From NCBI GenBank assembly GCA_000708835.1, contig DF237206.1, positions 8,330-72,329 of the forward strand: a stretch of 64,000 bases of DNA, given 5' to 3'. The translations under genes were made by a program, and so were the position numbers. The notes under the pieces were generated by a model, which searched no databases, was not told where the DNA came from, and saw nothing but the letters and a program-made list of their open reading frames with translations. Source of the stretch: Klebsormidium nitens. Taxonomy: Eukaryota > Streptophyta > Klebsormidiophyceae > Klebsormidiales > Klebsormidiaceae. Below are positions 23,153-35,015 of the stretch, one piece after another. Numbering within the stretch: position 1 is the first letter of the stretch; every line of letters begins with the position of its first letter.

Positions 23153-24436
23153 ATGGCAGTTCTTGTCTCGAGGCTTGCAAGCGGCAGCTTCCAGTCCGTG
23201 CCTGTGAAAAGGGGTTTGGCTGCAGCGTTGGCCATTCTAAGCGGGTCTGCTGCAGCATACCTTTGGACCACTAGGACTTCAGGGCTGGCCAGTCAGGGGG
23301 TGGTGGACTCCTTTGTTAATGTAGAGCAACAGCAGCAGCCAGAAGGTATGGTTTTCAAAACACTTGGGTGTAGAAAGAGAAACTTAGTCAGTTTCCTGGA
23401 CAACTAAACGAAATTGCAGTTCCCCTGTTACTTATCTGATCACCAGCTTCTGTAATCATGGCACAGCAAAGTCTGAGGGTGCCTGTTATTCTCACAAGGA
23501 ACAAGGTCTTAAGAGAATGTCCAGGGCTTTGTCCTTCAGAAGTTTGTAAAAGATACACTTTTTGAGTGTGTGTCCAGCTCAGCGATTGTAGCATTCGCTG
23601 CCTACTGGTGGTGCGGTTTGTGGTACACCGAGGAATTGCCCAGGGCTCCTTTGAGAGTTGTCCAGAGCTCCAGCTCAAGCCTCATTGCATCCATTAGAGA
23701 GAAATCGATTCTGGTTTGCAAGTGGGGCGAACCAGAGAAAGGTTGTTGCCCCTGTTGATGTCCAATCGAATTGGTTGGTACAATGTTTCATAAGAAACTC
23801 CAGAAAGGGGGCCACTTTCTGTTAGGCAGTCGACAAGTGGTTGAGTTATGACACTCTCTGTCCAGAAATCATCGTGCCATGTCCCCGCTCATTGCAGCTC
23901 CCATGGACTTCAAGTAAGTTAAACCCGTAATGACAGCCTCTGGAAGTCATACATCACCTCTGGAAAGAGCAATCAGGATCAATCAGCTTGGAAGGGGTTC
24001 GGTCGGGCTTGACGCCCCCTCTTCTGTGGTGCTTGTGCAGAGGTGGCTCATGACTGCGACTGCGCCCCTCTCTGGAACTGCATCCAAGAAGGCAGGGGAG
24101 ATTGCGATGTTTTAGAAAGAGGCCTTCGGAGCTGCCTCGCTAGACAAAAGGTGAGCCATCCGCAGGAACCAGCTGGTTCATGTGCATTTCTGCAGACAAG
24201 ATGGTGGGTGAAGTCCCTTGCGGCGTGCACACCGTTGTGCCTTTTCTATAGATTGGAGTTTGGATGAGAAGAGTGTTCGGGAGGATGGATGTGGGTAGCC
24301 GACTGAGTTTCTTGGATGCTCGATAAAGACCAAATTTGCAAGTTTCTCCACAGGGCGTCTTATATGTCCGGTTAAATTTTCCAGGTTTGGACTCAGGAAT
24401 TCCCAATTTGAACGAGGATTTTTCTTGCAGACATGA
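23153..24436 (+). CDS. small membrane-anchored CX9C-type cysteine protein, unknown family
   Basis: Exons: 23153-23345, 23866-23913, 24041-24150 and a terminal exon of two codons at 24431-24436 (ACA TGA). They give 118 residues. The N-terminus is basic and amphipathic (MAVLVSRLASGSFQSVPVKR), followed by a short hydrophobic alanine-rich segment (about residues 22-40). This looks like a mitochondrial presequence plus one membrane span. The C-terminus has five cysteines in CDCAPLWNC...CDVLERGLRSC, with spacings C-x-C-x5-C-x7-C-x9-C. The CX9C half resembles CHCH proteins of the mitochondrial intermembrane space, but a regular twin CX9C is not formed. The start at 23153 is the first in-frame ATG; the frame is open further upstream to a GTG. 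The tiny last exon is the weakest part of the model: reading on past 24150 would give a different tail. Confidence 0.6.
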
Positions 24437-25906
24437 CGCTGTACTGGGCAGCTGGAGCATTTGGGCGGTGTCGGTAGGCTTGTAAAAAGAGGTCATTTTA
24501 GAGAAGAGCACACTTGGTGATGAAGGTGACCTTAGCTCCTGGCATCTGTACATACAGGTACGTGCCATCAACTAGGACTTCGTTAGGAATGCCGGGAGTG
24601 ACTGTACAATCATAGTCTAATAGTCTTGTGTGTTTGTAAGACCGGACCGCTGTTGCAGGTTAGTATGTTAGGTAAAATCTTCAGTCACTGCGCTTAGATT
24701 TGAGCAAGTATAATTTACCATACAGTATATGTGAGCATGCAAGCTTGGCGGCTGTGCAATTGCATTATCGAGAGTCCTGCAACTGATCAGCGCGTGCGCC
24801 GGACATGATCGACACGATATATGCATCTTGCAATCTGAAAGTGGCAGACAATGAACTTCATGCGTGGCGGATGTGCCAGTGCACAAACAGGCATGAAAAC
24901 CATGCGCACGCGTTTTAGGTCAGCAAAAGCATATGTTAATATCCAATTAGATTGCAATATGCCTATAGATATAGCGGTAACTAGATTGCGCCCGAGCAGG
25001 CTGCGCGTGCCCAGCTAGGCGGCACACATGGCCTGATGATATGATGGAATCGATCATTCAATCGATCTTCTTAAAACCCGAGCAACTGATTTTTCGACTT
25101 TCAAACTTATGATTGACAATAAGATTGGCCACATCATTGACAAAGGCTCTCAAAATTGCGTGATGCAACTTCTGGAATCAGCTAACAACTGTAAATGCAC
25201 CATCACAAAGTACATGCAAACATGAGAAGCCATCCGTTGGATGCAAGAGCCTCAACCCCAGATCGATGTTGTCTGAAACCGCGAAGTAGCAAAGTGGGGA
25301 TCTCAAGGAACAAGCAACGGCTTCTGTGATCCCCTGCCCTTCACATCTTCGTAGTCTAAACCGGACCTCTTGTAAACTCTTCCACAACCTAGCATATATA
25401 CAGTCCCACATGTGTGGCGAACTTCTCTTGTCTTTCAACAAGACGATGACTGTGATTTACCTGGCTAGCAATCCGTGCATGCGTGCAAATGGACAACTAC
25501 GCGGTGGCTAAGACGTGATCGTGATGCTATGACCTATCGCATTGCATGAAACTACAAGCCTACGCGACAAACTTGAGAATTGCAAACAACAGCCAATTGA
25601 ACATTGCTAGGAAGGGCCCGGAACCCGTCACATTGATCTATGGAAAAGGCGACACCACTCTCCGTACCGTCATTCGTAGGTCCGTCTGACCGGCTCCTGC
25701 CCGTTAGCAATCCATCCTCGCCCGAAAAAGCACGCCTCCGCACCCTGCCGGTTCTTTCCTCAAATCTTTCCCTTGCCTTTTCACCCTGAGCGCCAGGCCA
25801 ACCACCTTGCTTTGCTCAAAGCGGACCCGACCCCTGTAACTCACCCCCACCTGTTCACCTTGGTATCAAACCCACCCCATAACCCCTCTCCTGCATCCCT
25901 CCCTCT
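24437..25906. other. intergenic between convergent genes
   Basis: The stretch lies between the small Cys-motif gene (+) and the 3' end of the DUF220 gene (-). It is AT-rich in the middle and rich in TGCATG-type strings. No coding region, RNA gene or mobile element was recognised. The C/T-rich run at about 25740-25905 abuts the DUF220 stop codon and is probably its 3' UTR. Confidence 0.55.
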
Positions 25907-28900
25907 TCAAGTCAGCGCCTTCTTCCTCTGCTTCTCCCTCTCCCGGTCCTGCCACTTGCTCCGCGGCTTCTCCCGCCCCCCGAAGTTGGGCTCGTCATCC
26001 TCCAACAACCCCTCCCCCAACTTCTTCACCTCCCAGTCCCCCCCCCCAAGCCGGAGCGTCTTATCCATACCCCAAGGAAGCGCGGCCGGCTGGGCGGCAG
26101 CGGGCTTCGACCCCTCCTTATCCTGCCGCTTTTTCTCCTCTTCCCATGCCTTTTCTTCCTCGGGAGTCGGGAGCGGTTTTCCGAGCCGGATGCGCTCCGC
26201 CTCGTGCTGCAAGTCGCGCAGCAGGTCCCGGGTGGCTTGCACGGTGATCCCACGAACGTACCCCGAGAAGGGGGGCGGCGGGACCATGGCGGGCTGGATG
26301 TTCTGCCGGATAGTCACCTGCAGTTAATTGGAGGCACTTTACTATCTGTCTATCTGTTCGTCTTGCAAATACGAAGCGCACGGTTCGATAGCCTCTGGAG
26401 AAAGCACAAGCATGAAAAGGGGTGACGTTACGAGCTGGAAGGTTCTGCCGTCTCATCACCCGCCCTCCATTCGAAGCGGTGTTACTTCTTAGCAGATAGG
26501 GAGCTTCATCAAACTGCCTGAAGTAGATGTTGACACATCACGTAGAGAAAGTGCTGACTGACAACTATCTTGATTTTCGTCCACATACAAGGTAACCATC
26601 ACCGTTACCTGACCAGATTATGGCTGCTCCACAGGCGACGTTCGATGACATCTTCATATGGACTCTTCTCTTACCGCACTTTCACATGTCCTCGAACGGA
26701 ACTGCAAATAGTTTGGGAAACCAGCCATAATCTACATGGTGACCTTGACACAAAGTTCTGCTGCAAAAATTTCCACGTCAGGGTGTCCTCACCATCGAAG
26801 CCGTCCCTTCGACGCCATCTTTACTGTTGGGCGATAAGTAGTTGTGGGGTTCGATCTCCCACGACCCCTCGAAATTCTTCATGAACCCGGACTTGGCCAG
26901 CTTGTACTTCATCTGCACGTCACAATCAAGGGTTTTGAGAACCGGACCTCAAGGCAATGCAGCCCGTCGCAAACATACTCGTTTACTTTGCAGCATTGGC
27001 GGTTCCAGCATCTGAGATCACCCCTTAGATCTCTTCACATTTACTGTTGCGATTTACATGCCATACTGCACACGCTCTAAGTCCGAGACGGTGAATGAAA
27101 GTGGTAATCAGACCAGGCGACTCGAGTTTGAAGCTGAAAGTCAGCGAGTAAGCGAGGGAGCGCTGATAAGCGGAATTTCTAAAACAACCTCATCAAACAA
27201 ACGAGGCAAAGCTCACAAACCGCTCCTTTCCGTTCTGAAGAGTGTCGCGCGTAACGCTGAAGGTCCCCGAGAAGAAACAAACACGCCAACTTCCGGAAAC
27301 GGATGAACCTTAAACAATGAAGGAAAAAACGTTTTTCCTCACAAAGCGCTCCTTCTCGTTCTGGAGGATGTCCAGTGTGACGTTGAAAGTCCCCGAGAAG
27401 ACGAGGAAGCGCCACATGGCCGCCTGCTCCATCATGACGCGCTGCTGCACGCCGTCGTCCTCCAAGATGTCGCGCCGCACCGTCTCCTGCAGCGATGATG
27501 TGTTACATGATGAGGCAATCGGTTGCATAACCCTGACGTGAACCGACTGGATGGGGTCTCAACTCGAATCTCACCGCCCTTCTCGTTTATTGGCGAGGTC
27601 CTCTTGCGAAAAAGCAGCACTCAGAAAATCAGATTTTGAAACTCCCGTGCAACTCGCGGAAAATTCAAAAAGCTGGACCTGCAACCATCAACCCCAGCCT
27701 AAATTGGCGTCAAACACCTCCATCTTTCTACCCTAAGGCAAAGCCCTTGAACGAAGCTGCTCCCCTGCAATCTTTCAAATCTTCGGCAGCTCAAGTAAAT
27801 AAAGACAGGTCAAATGTGCATTGCCTGGCAAATACTATTCAAGGCGGAGGAAGATCGTAGCCAGCTCTTCTTTCTGGCGTAACCGTGTATTGTAAGGCTT
27901 TCAGAGCTTCTGTCGTCTAGCAACGGCTGCCAAACTCGGAAATGAGAAGTACAGTCTAAAATTACAGTCCTTTGCCTTCCCAGATCATTGCAAGTGCTAG
28001 TCGGCAAGCAACTTCTCTCTCACCTTGATGTTCTTGAAGATCCGCTTGTTGTCCGGGTCGGAGATGATGCCGTACACACCGTCCGGATGCAGTCCCACCT
28101 TGAACTTGCAGTACAGGTTGCAGAAGCAGCCCTTGGGAACCTCCACCTGAGTGGTAAGAATGCTAACCTCAGAAATGACCTAGGTTTGATCGAAGTCAGC
28201 ACGACTCGGTCTGCTCGAAAGATTGATTACAAGAATAAACGTCAACATCAAGTGTAGGCTGCTTGATAAATCCTGGAAGATCTTAGAAATCTGCGTCTTT
28301 GCAGCGTGGATAATAACAAAAGTTGTCAGAAGATGGTCATTTCACTCGCGGAAAGAACAAGGCTACTCTTTTGCAGCATTCCAGATGAAAAGAGGAATAA
28401 TAAGTACGACTTTTAAGTAACTTTCCAGAAAGGGACTCCTTGTCTTTCAGGTTTGCAACAAGCACAGCAGCTTCCAAGCTCTACCTGAACCCATGCATAC
28501 AAGTGTCTGCAGCACATGAGCAGCTTTTCAACCTTGATACTTGAACTATTCATATCCACTAATGTGATTGCGTCAATCCAGGAGCACAAGCAATGACTGA
28601 AAGGTGCACTTTTGGTCGGTGTTCAGGTTTATTACTGGGCTGTCAAGGTTATAGGAGACATGCGAGCAAGGGCAGTCAATTGCCTGCTCTTCTTCTCTTG
28701 GTCGAAGGTGAATGCTCAACACTGCTGGCTCAACATGTTACACAGCCAACTGGTTCAGAATAACAATAGAAACACTACAGGCAAATGAAGACCGATTGAT
28801 AGAAGCAACAATCTCCTCAAGACCTCTACAAATGCTGGTCAGGTGTTTCTGCCTGAGGCAATCCTTGGAAAGGGCAGAATAAAATTTCCCAGCATTGTTT

Positions 28901-30055
28901 TGACAGTTGGCTCATATAGAAGGCTTTGCGAGTGGCATTGACCAAACCAACGGTATTCTTTTGATGACGAGCATTCAAATGGTTGCTTTATGTTCCTTGC
29001 CAATCATGTCTAGTCCACGTTTGCCAGGAACATTCTTCTGTGTACACAACAAGTACATAGTTCATATGTCTGCATCGGCATGAGAAGGACGCCCTCTCAT
29101 TGGTTGGAAAAATCCAAATCGCTCCCACTTTTTGATTGACACAAAACCTCACCTCTATTTGCGGTTGCTCATCTACCCACCCATCCAACCCCACGGCCCA
29201 AGACTTCCTCTTTTCCTCCTCAGACAGGGAAGGCTTGGGCTTAAAGAAGGGAAGGCCAAACAAGCCCTCCTTGCGAGGAGAGGAAGAGCCATCGCCCTTG
29301 TCACGTGGGGGGCTGTCTGGCGCTTTCTCCACTGACGAGTTGTCTGCGCCTTTTGGAAGCACACTTGATGCCCACCCAAGAGCACCACCAAAAGCCTGAA
29401 AAACAAGAAAGGGGACGCAATTGTAAAGAAGCAATATTTCGGTCACCCTCATGGCTCTCTGATAATGTAAGGGTCTTAGGGTCTGAGTTCCTGCTCTGAC
29501 ATTGAAGCCTGGGTACAAATTGCAGCTACGGGACAGCCTGTGAAGAGGCCTATTTATACATGCAACATCACAAAGAGTGGTGCAAACTGTGGAAACTTCT
29601 CGAAGACTGCTTGATGTGAGAACAGGGCGCCCTGGCAAGCAAGTGATACTCACATTGACACCCCGAATTGATATTGATAGATGGAACAGAAGAAACTTTT
29701 AAACACTTTTTTGCAGTCCCTGAAACATTCGTCTAAATCATCCCCAAAGAGACAGAAATATTGCGCAGTTTCAAAGATTTGCATAATTGCCATAAGTTGA
29801 GTAGTAAAAGCATGGCGTAGAGAAGCGCTGTAACAGCCCCCCAAACAAACCCGCAGTTATTACTGGAGAAACCCTCACCACATCTTCGTCATCAGAGTTT
29901 AAGTCGTGTTAGCAAAAAAAAGAGGAGAGACAAGTCAGCTCTCTCTCTTTCTGTCCTTTGTTTCTAGGGATGAAGTGCACCTTGGAAAGCGAAGCAAGCG
30001 GGCCACCCCCCCCAACCTCCACCTCCTTCGACGGCTGTTCACTTGCGTCCGCCAT
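25907..30055 (-). CDS. DUF220 / polyketide cyclase-like (START fold) protein
   Basis: Exons from the 5' end: 30055-29981, 29395-29153, 28146-28024, 27486-27343, 26912-26793, 26317-25907. All junctions are phase 0; total 1116 bases (371 residues). After a variable 105-residue N-terminus comes the plant DUF220 signature: VEVPKGCFCNLYCKFKVGLH, then PDGVYGIISDPDNKRIFKNIK, EQAAMWRFLVFSGTFNV, KSGFMKNFEGSWEIEP and IQPAMVPPPPFSGYVRGIT. This family belongs to the polyketide cyclase/dehydrase/lipid-transport superfamily, which binds hydrophobic ligands in a helix-grip fold; no member's ligand is known to me. The C-terminus is a K/E/R-rich coiled tail. The N-terminal residues do not look like a clear transit peptide. 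The gene is divergent from the sugar transporter, about 1 kb between start codons. The intron after exon 4 holds a copy of that exon's donor edge. Confidence 0.85.
27211..27275 (-). repeat. truncated copy of DUF220 exon 4 donor edge
   Basis: About 64 bases repeat 27336-27399 at the 3' end of exon 27486-27343, including the GTGAG donor (gctcacaaaccgctcc against cctcacaaagcgctcc on the + strand). The copied part corresponds to the exon's last residues, near FNVTLDILQNEKERF. It sits downstream of the true donor in gene sense. Confidence 0.8.
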
Positions 30056-31087
30056 CAAATGGGCTTTTCTTGAGTAAAGCCTCTGTAAAATGTTGGTCGA
30101 GAGCGCAGATTGGAATAAGGATCAGCAGTCAGAAAGAGGGACTCGAGCCTACGGATGCTGTACAGACAAGACAACGTCACAGTCACTGATCAATCAGGCG
30201 CCCATGTCATGCAAGGTGCTCTGGAGCTCCTCAAGTTCAACTGCCTGTGCTGAAAGAGGACAAGCTGCTGAGAGGCTGCTGTGTAAGCAGACCTGTGCTC
30301 AGCCTCAAGCTTCTGACAGGCAGCTCAGCCTGATCAGTGAGGCTCTCAGTGAGGCTCTCAGTTGGTTTTGTTTGTCGTGGCGCTGAGTTGGTTTTGTTTG
30401 TCCAGCTGGCAGCTTGCAGATAATGGTGTCAGTCTCCTCGGAGTCCAAGGTCGCCTGCTTCGAAAAGCGGCACAAGCCCGGCTTTCTTGAAGACTTAATT
30501 TTGGGAAAGGGACCCGTATTTTCAGAAACGGCAAAACCAGGCACTCAGTTTGAATCGTGGCAATTGACACCAACATTTGAGTTAGCTTGGGAGTTAGGGC
30601 GCTGCGTGCCACCTCAGTTGCTTCAAGTGGACTTTTCGGCACGCCTGTACAAGGACCAGGGTGGACCTAAGACCAAGGTGCATCATTGCGATCGCAGAAC
30701 TCATTGCAATTTGCATTCAAAGTGGCGCCCTTTGTGACGCTCATCAAAGGAGATCTGTCTTTCTATGTCAACAGCTGAGACGACGGCTAAGGCGGTAGTG
30801 GAAGGAGCTTACTGATCATCCAGAATTTGGAGCTGCCAGATTGTGTCATTCCGCTTTGCAGGCATGTTTGATCTTTGACTCGCGTGCTGGTGGAGGCGCT
30901 AGACTATGTTTCGTTTACTCACTACTTCTGCATTGGGTTTGATATCTGACATCAAGCTTTGATTTTGTCCGGAGAGACTCGCCCTTCCACCCCATTTCAG
31001 CAAATGCAGCTCCTGTGAAAATCGAGTGTTGATTGTTTGGAAAATCCAGGTCTGTAAAGGCATAAGCTGTGGACAGCATCTTGCAAG
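30056..31087. other. divergent promoter region, DUF220 and sugar transporter
   Basis: The stretch separates two divergent start codons. It contains short local duplications (AGTGAGGCTCTC twice at about 30337-30360; GAGTTGGTTTTGTTTGTC-like pairs at about 30358-30402). Open frames on both strands at 30300-30740 overlap one another and show no domain. No TATA box stands out. Confidence 0.5.
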
Positions 31088-34000
31088 ATGGCGCTGCTCA
31101 AAGCAAAGGAGCCATCGAAAGATGCAAAACTGGTGGCTGATGTTGGGGCCTGGTGAGTTTTTTGTTGAAAGTTTCTGCTTATGATGTTTGTTAGGCGTGG
31201 TCTGCCTTCAATGTAACACACACTGAACCAGAGGCATCTTGTTTTTGAGAGAATGTGCTTTTTTGTCCCGTCAAGCTTTACTTCTTTTGAAGTGAGGTCA
31301 ATGTTCAAAAAGTACGATGAAGGTCTCTGAGACTTGAGTGGATCGTCTCTGCTTTGCAGGCTCAGCAATGTCGCTACGTCGGTGATGATCATCATGGTCA
31401 ACAAGCAATTGATGTCAGTTTATGGCTTTGGCTTCGGTAAGTTTGCTCGCAGGTACCAATGCAACAAGCTCCAATCTCCTTCTCATAGAAAAGGTCGGTC
31501 GCAGTCAGGGCCCAACGCAATCCCAAGGTTCACTTGAAACACTCTCCGGCAAAGTATCTCTGCATATATTTTGAGAGAATGCTCAGCCAGTCTCAGCTGT
31601 GCCTGCTTACGCAAGTCGGAAAGACTAGATCCAATGTTAGATATCTCCTGTGGAGCTCGGATGACATTTCCGGCGCCCCCTTCCCCTCATACTGTCAATA
31701 ACAAAAAAGCAGGCTACTTTTGAGCAAAGTACGTTGTCCAGCTCAGAGTCCAACCGTTGTGGTCCGAGCACCTCGTCCACTGATTGCAATTTCACCCCTG
31801 CAGCAACAACTCTTACGGGCCTGCACTTCCTGATAACCAGTTTTGCGGCCGCCATGCTCTTCTGGACTGGCGTGCTTCAAAGGACGCATCTGCCGCTGCG
31901 CGACCTTTTGTATTTTGCCCTTGCCTCAAATTTCTCTATAGTAGGTGAGGGCTACGCGACCACTAGTATATCTGCCTGGCTGACGGCAGAAGATTCTGGA
32001 GCGATCCTTTCTGTTGAGAGCTCGAGGGCATCTGTGTCGGTCCTAAAGTTACGCTTGAGCATCCCGTTTGGAGACCTGGACAAGCAGGCAGTGTCAAAAG
32101 TGCATCGATGGGGAGAGTCTACTCTTTTTTAAGTTTTAGGGCAGGGAGTGTTTGCTCAAAACCTGCTTGAAGATAAAACTGACATGTGAGAAGGAAGTGG
32201 GAAGATTGGTCCTGCTCTGACTTAGCGACTCCAGATTAAAATCCCTCCAGTGACGTTCCTTATTGTCTTTGGCAGCACGGTCAGTCTCAACAGGTTTGCT
32301 GCAATTTGCTGCCAAACGGCAGAACAGATTGCTTCCTGTCTCTCGAAATTTTGTGAGCTTGGTTGTCTCGTCAGCAATTGTCCTAATTATATTCTTGAGT
32401 GGCAGACTCATTGACTCTACTTCGCGTGCAGGAATGAACGTCAGCCTCATGTGGAACTCGGTTGGATTCTACCAGGTGAGCCTTCGTTTGTAAGTTTCTT
32501 TGCTTCCACTACCGTGAGGGAGGAGGCCTTCTCTTGTGAAGAAACTATGCAGTTTCAGAGGTGAATCGTCGAGCAGTTTTGCTTTGAGCGAACCGCCGCT
32601 TGTATAAGCAGACGCTTCTCTGTGCATCTCGTAACCTGTTCTGTATGAACTAGACGACACAATCGAGTACTGCTCATTCGGCACACCTTTTCAGGACACC
32701 TTTGGCTCCCTACTACCCGTTCTCAAGAATCTGATGAGCGTCTTCTGCTTGCAACGACAGATTGCCAAGCTCGCCATCATCCCAACGACGTGCGCGCTCG
32801 AGACGGTTCTGGACAAGGCGGTCTTTAGCCGCAGCACCAAGCTGAGTATCTTGGTAGTGCTCGTCGGCGTCGGTATATGCACCGTCACGGAAGTCAAGGT
32901 CAACTTCCGGGGCTTCATTGCGGCCATCATTGCGACCCTTGCCACATCGCTCCAAAACTATGTAAGCAGTCAACTAGTTTTTCTAAAGTGTCCAAGTGAA
33001 TACCTTCGGCTCAAATCAAGGTTCTCGAGTGCTGTTGTAAGCATCAAAGTAGATGGTACTCGGGCTGACGATGTTATTGTGTTGTCACAACGAGCAATCT
33101 AAACTTGGATCAATTGTCTTGCTCGTCGTGTCCTCCCAGCCAGCAGACTTGACCTGCTATACCGGCCTTGTCCGCTTTCGGTATCTTGTCCCGGGAGGCT
33201 CAAACGTCATTTGCTGCTTCCGCGCCTTCGACCAAGGTCTTGATCCTCATGACCCTCCTTCTGATCCCGTTTTCCAAGCATAGCCGTGCGCTGTTCAAGA
33301 AGCACACGCCGGGCTGCTCCAAGCGATAGCTTTTTCAGAGAAGTCCCAGATTGGTTCCTCTCTTCCTTGTTTTGCGCAGTTCGGTCTCACGCGTCAGGAT
33401 CAGGCACTCAGTGGGGTGTCCTCAAACCGACGCCGGTCCTTCGACCCGTGAAGGCAATATGTTCACTGTTCGAGATTGGGTCTCTACTGATTGTCGTTCT
33501 CGTGGTATATCCACGTACTACGAAGCAAGTTCTAAGCTTCTCGGCCTTGAATAACCCCGATATTCAACTAACGACCGAACAACAGCGCCCCAACAGATTC
33601 CATCAGTAAGATCGCGAAGTGTTCTGTACCCTTCGTCTTCCGTATTAGGCTTTACACACAAGAACACAAGCAGAACCAGGGCTTCGCCGACCTCAAACCA
33701 CCCCGTTGCTGCACAGAAGTCCCAAAAGCAGAACGACTCATTTCACCCTAGCGAAACCGTCCCGCAAGTTAAACATCCTGGCCGCTCTCCGCAGTACATT
33801 CACGCGCTGCAGAAGAAGCACAACCTGGGCTCCTTCGACTTGCTGGGCCACCTGGCGCCCGTCCAGGCCGCGAGCCTGCTCCTCCTCGGCCCCTTCGTGG
33901 ACTTCTTCCTGACGGGGCGGGCGATCAACAAGTACGAGTACAGCGTGCCATCCGTGGTGAGTGGCGAGCACACAATTTGAGTTTCTGGATTTTGTTTGCC

Positions 34001-35015
34001 TCATTGTTCCGACTAAGGAAGATTGATTACTCCGAAGCATACTTTCGGCTTTGTGGACTGATTGAGACGGGGCGGGCGGTTACCCAGTACGTCTACAGCG
34101 TCCCGTCCGTGGTGAGCAGAAGCATCTATCGTGCGTTCCTTATGTTTTTCCCGACTTTGAGAAACTGTCCCGCTGTAAAGTGGTATCGTTTTGTGATTGC
34201 TTTTCCAGAAGCGGGCGCTCAAAATGTGCCAATGCAGTTGGTCGTCCACGGGATGTGCGAGCACTCTTTCCCGTGTGTTTCTCCGTTCCCGGTTATTTGT
34301 GGCTGTGTTCTGTCTCACTCTGGAACGTTTACCTGGTACGAGGTATAACTCTGACCGTCCAATCGGGGGGGAAACGAAAGGCGGGGGCGTCTTCGGACTG
34401 CGGCCTTTGCCTTCTTCGTCTCTCTCAGAAAATTACTGACGTCCATCGCACTCCGTTGTTAGGATCAGTCCGCACTCTGCTGCATTCAAAAGGGGACAGA
34501 GGTTAGAGAAACTACGTAACGAGTGCACCTTTTTGGGACGTTCGTCACAGACACTGGCGAATCAACCATCTGCGATGGACATTCAAGAATCAGCGCTTGC
34601 ATACGTCGTGGTTTAAGCTTGAGAACATATCTAAAGTTCTCCTTTTCCGTTGCAGACTTGCATTGTTTTGTCGTGTTGCATCGCCGTGGGCACGAACGCG
34701 AGCTCGTTCATCATCATCGGTCGGTTCACCGCGGTGGGCTATCAGGTTCTGGGTCACATGAAGACGATCTTTATTCTTGTCATCGGTTTCTATATGTTCG
34801 GAGCTGACGAGTATAACTGGCGGCATTACATTGGGGGCGCAGTAGCAATAGCAGGCATGGTGTGGTATGGGTTCATATCGTCGAGGCCTGATTCGAAGGC
34901 AATCCTTCCACCACCGCCCAAGGCAGGGCCACCGGAACTGCCACAGCCGCAGGTCAACTTTGACCCGTTGCCAGTCGCAGACGAATTGGACGCTAGTAAG
35001 GAACAGGGAGTGTAG
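31088..35015 (+). CDS. nucleotide-sugar transporter (UDP-rhamnose/UDP-galactose type, TPT/DMT fold)
   Basis: Exons: 31088-31152, 31360-31436, 31804-31944, 32432-32475, 32761-32961, 33795-33956, 34656-35015. They total 1050 bases (349 residues), in frame throughout. Recognisable blocks run in family order: [100 protein letters not shown] and [13 protein letters not shown]. The protein should have ten membrane spans and sit in the Golgi membrane, exchanging a UDP-sugar for UMP. The blocks look closest to plant URGT-type transporters, but substrate cannot be read from sequence, since UXT and UUAT relatives share the same fold. The proline-rich cytosolic C-terminal tail is longer than usual. The intron after exon 33795-33956 contains a copy of the exon's end. 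Confidence 0.92.
34066..34116 (+). repeat. truncated copy of transporter exon 6 donor edge
   Basis: These 51 bases copy 33911-33961: GACGGGGCGGGCG, then AGTAC, TACAGCGT and CCGTGGTGAG with the GT donor intact. The copy would encode [15 protein letters not shown], against [15 protein letters not shown] in the true exon. It lies in the intron 155 bases downstream. Confidence 0.88.
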
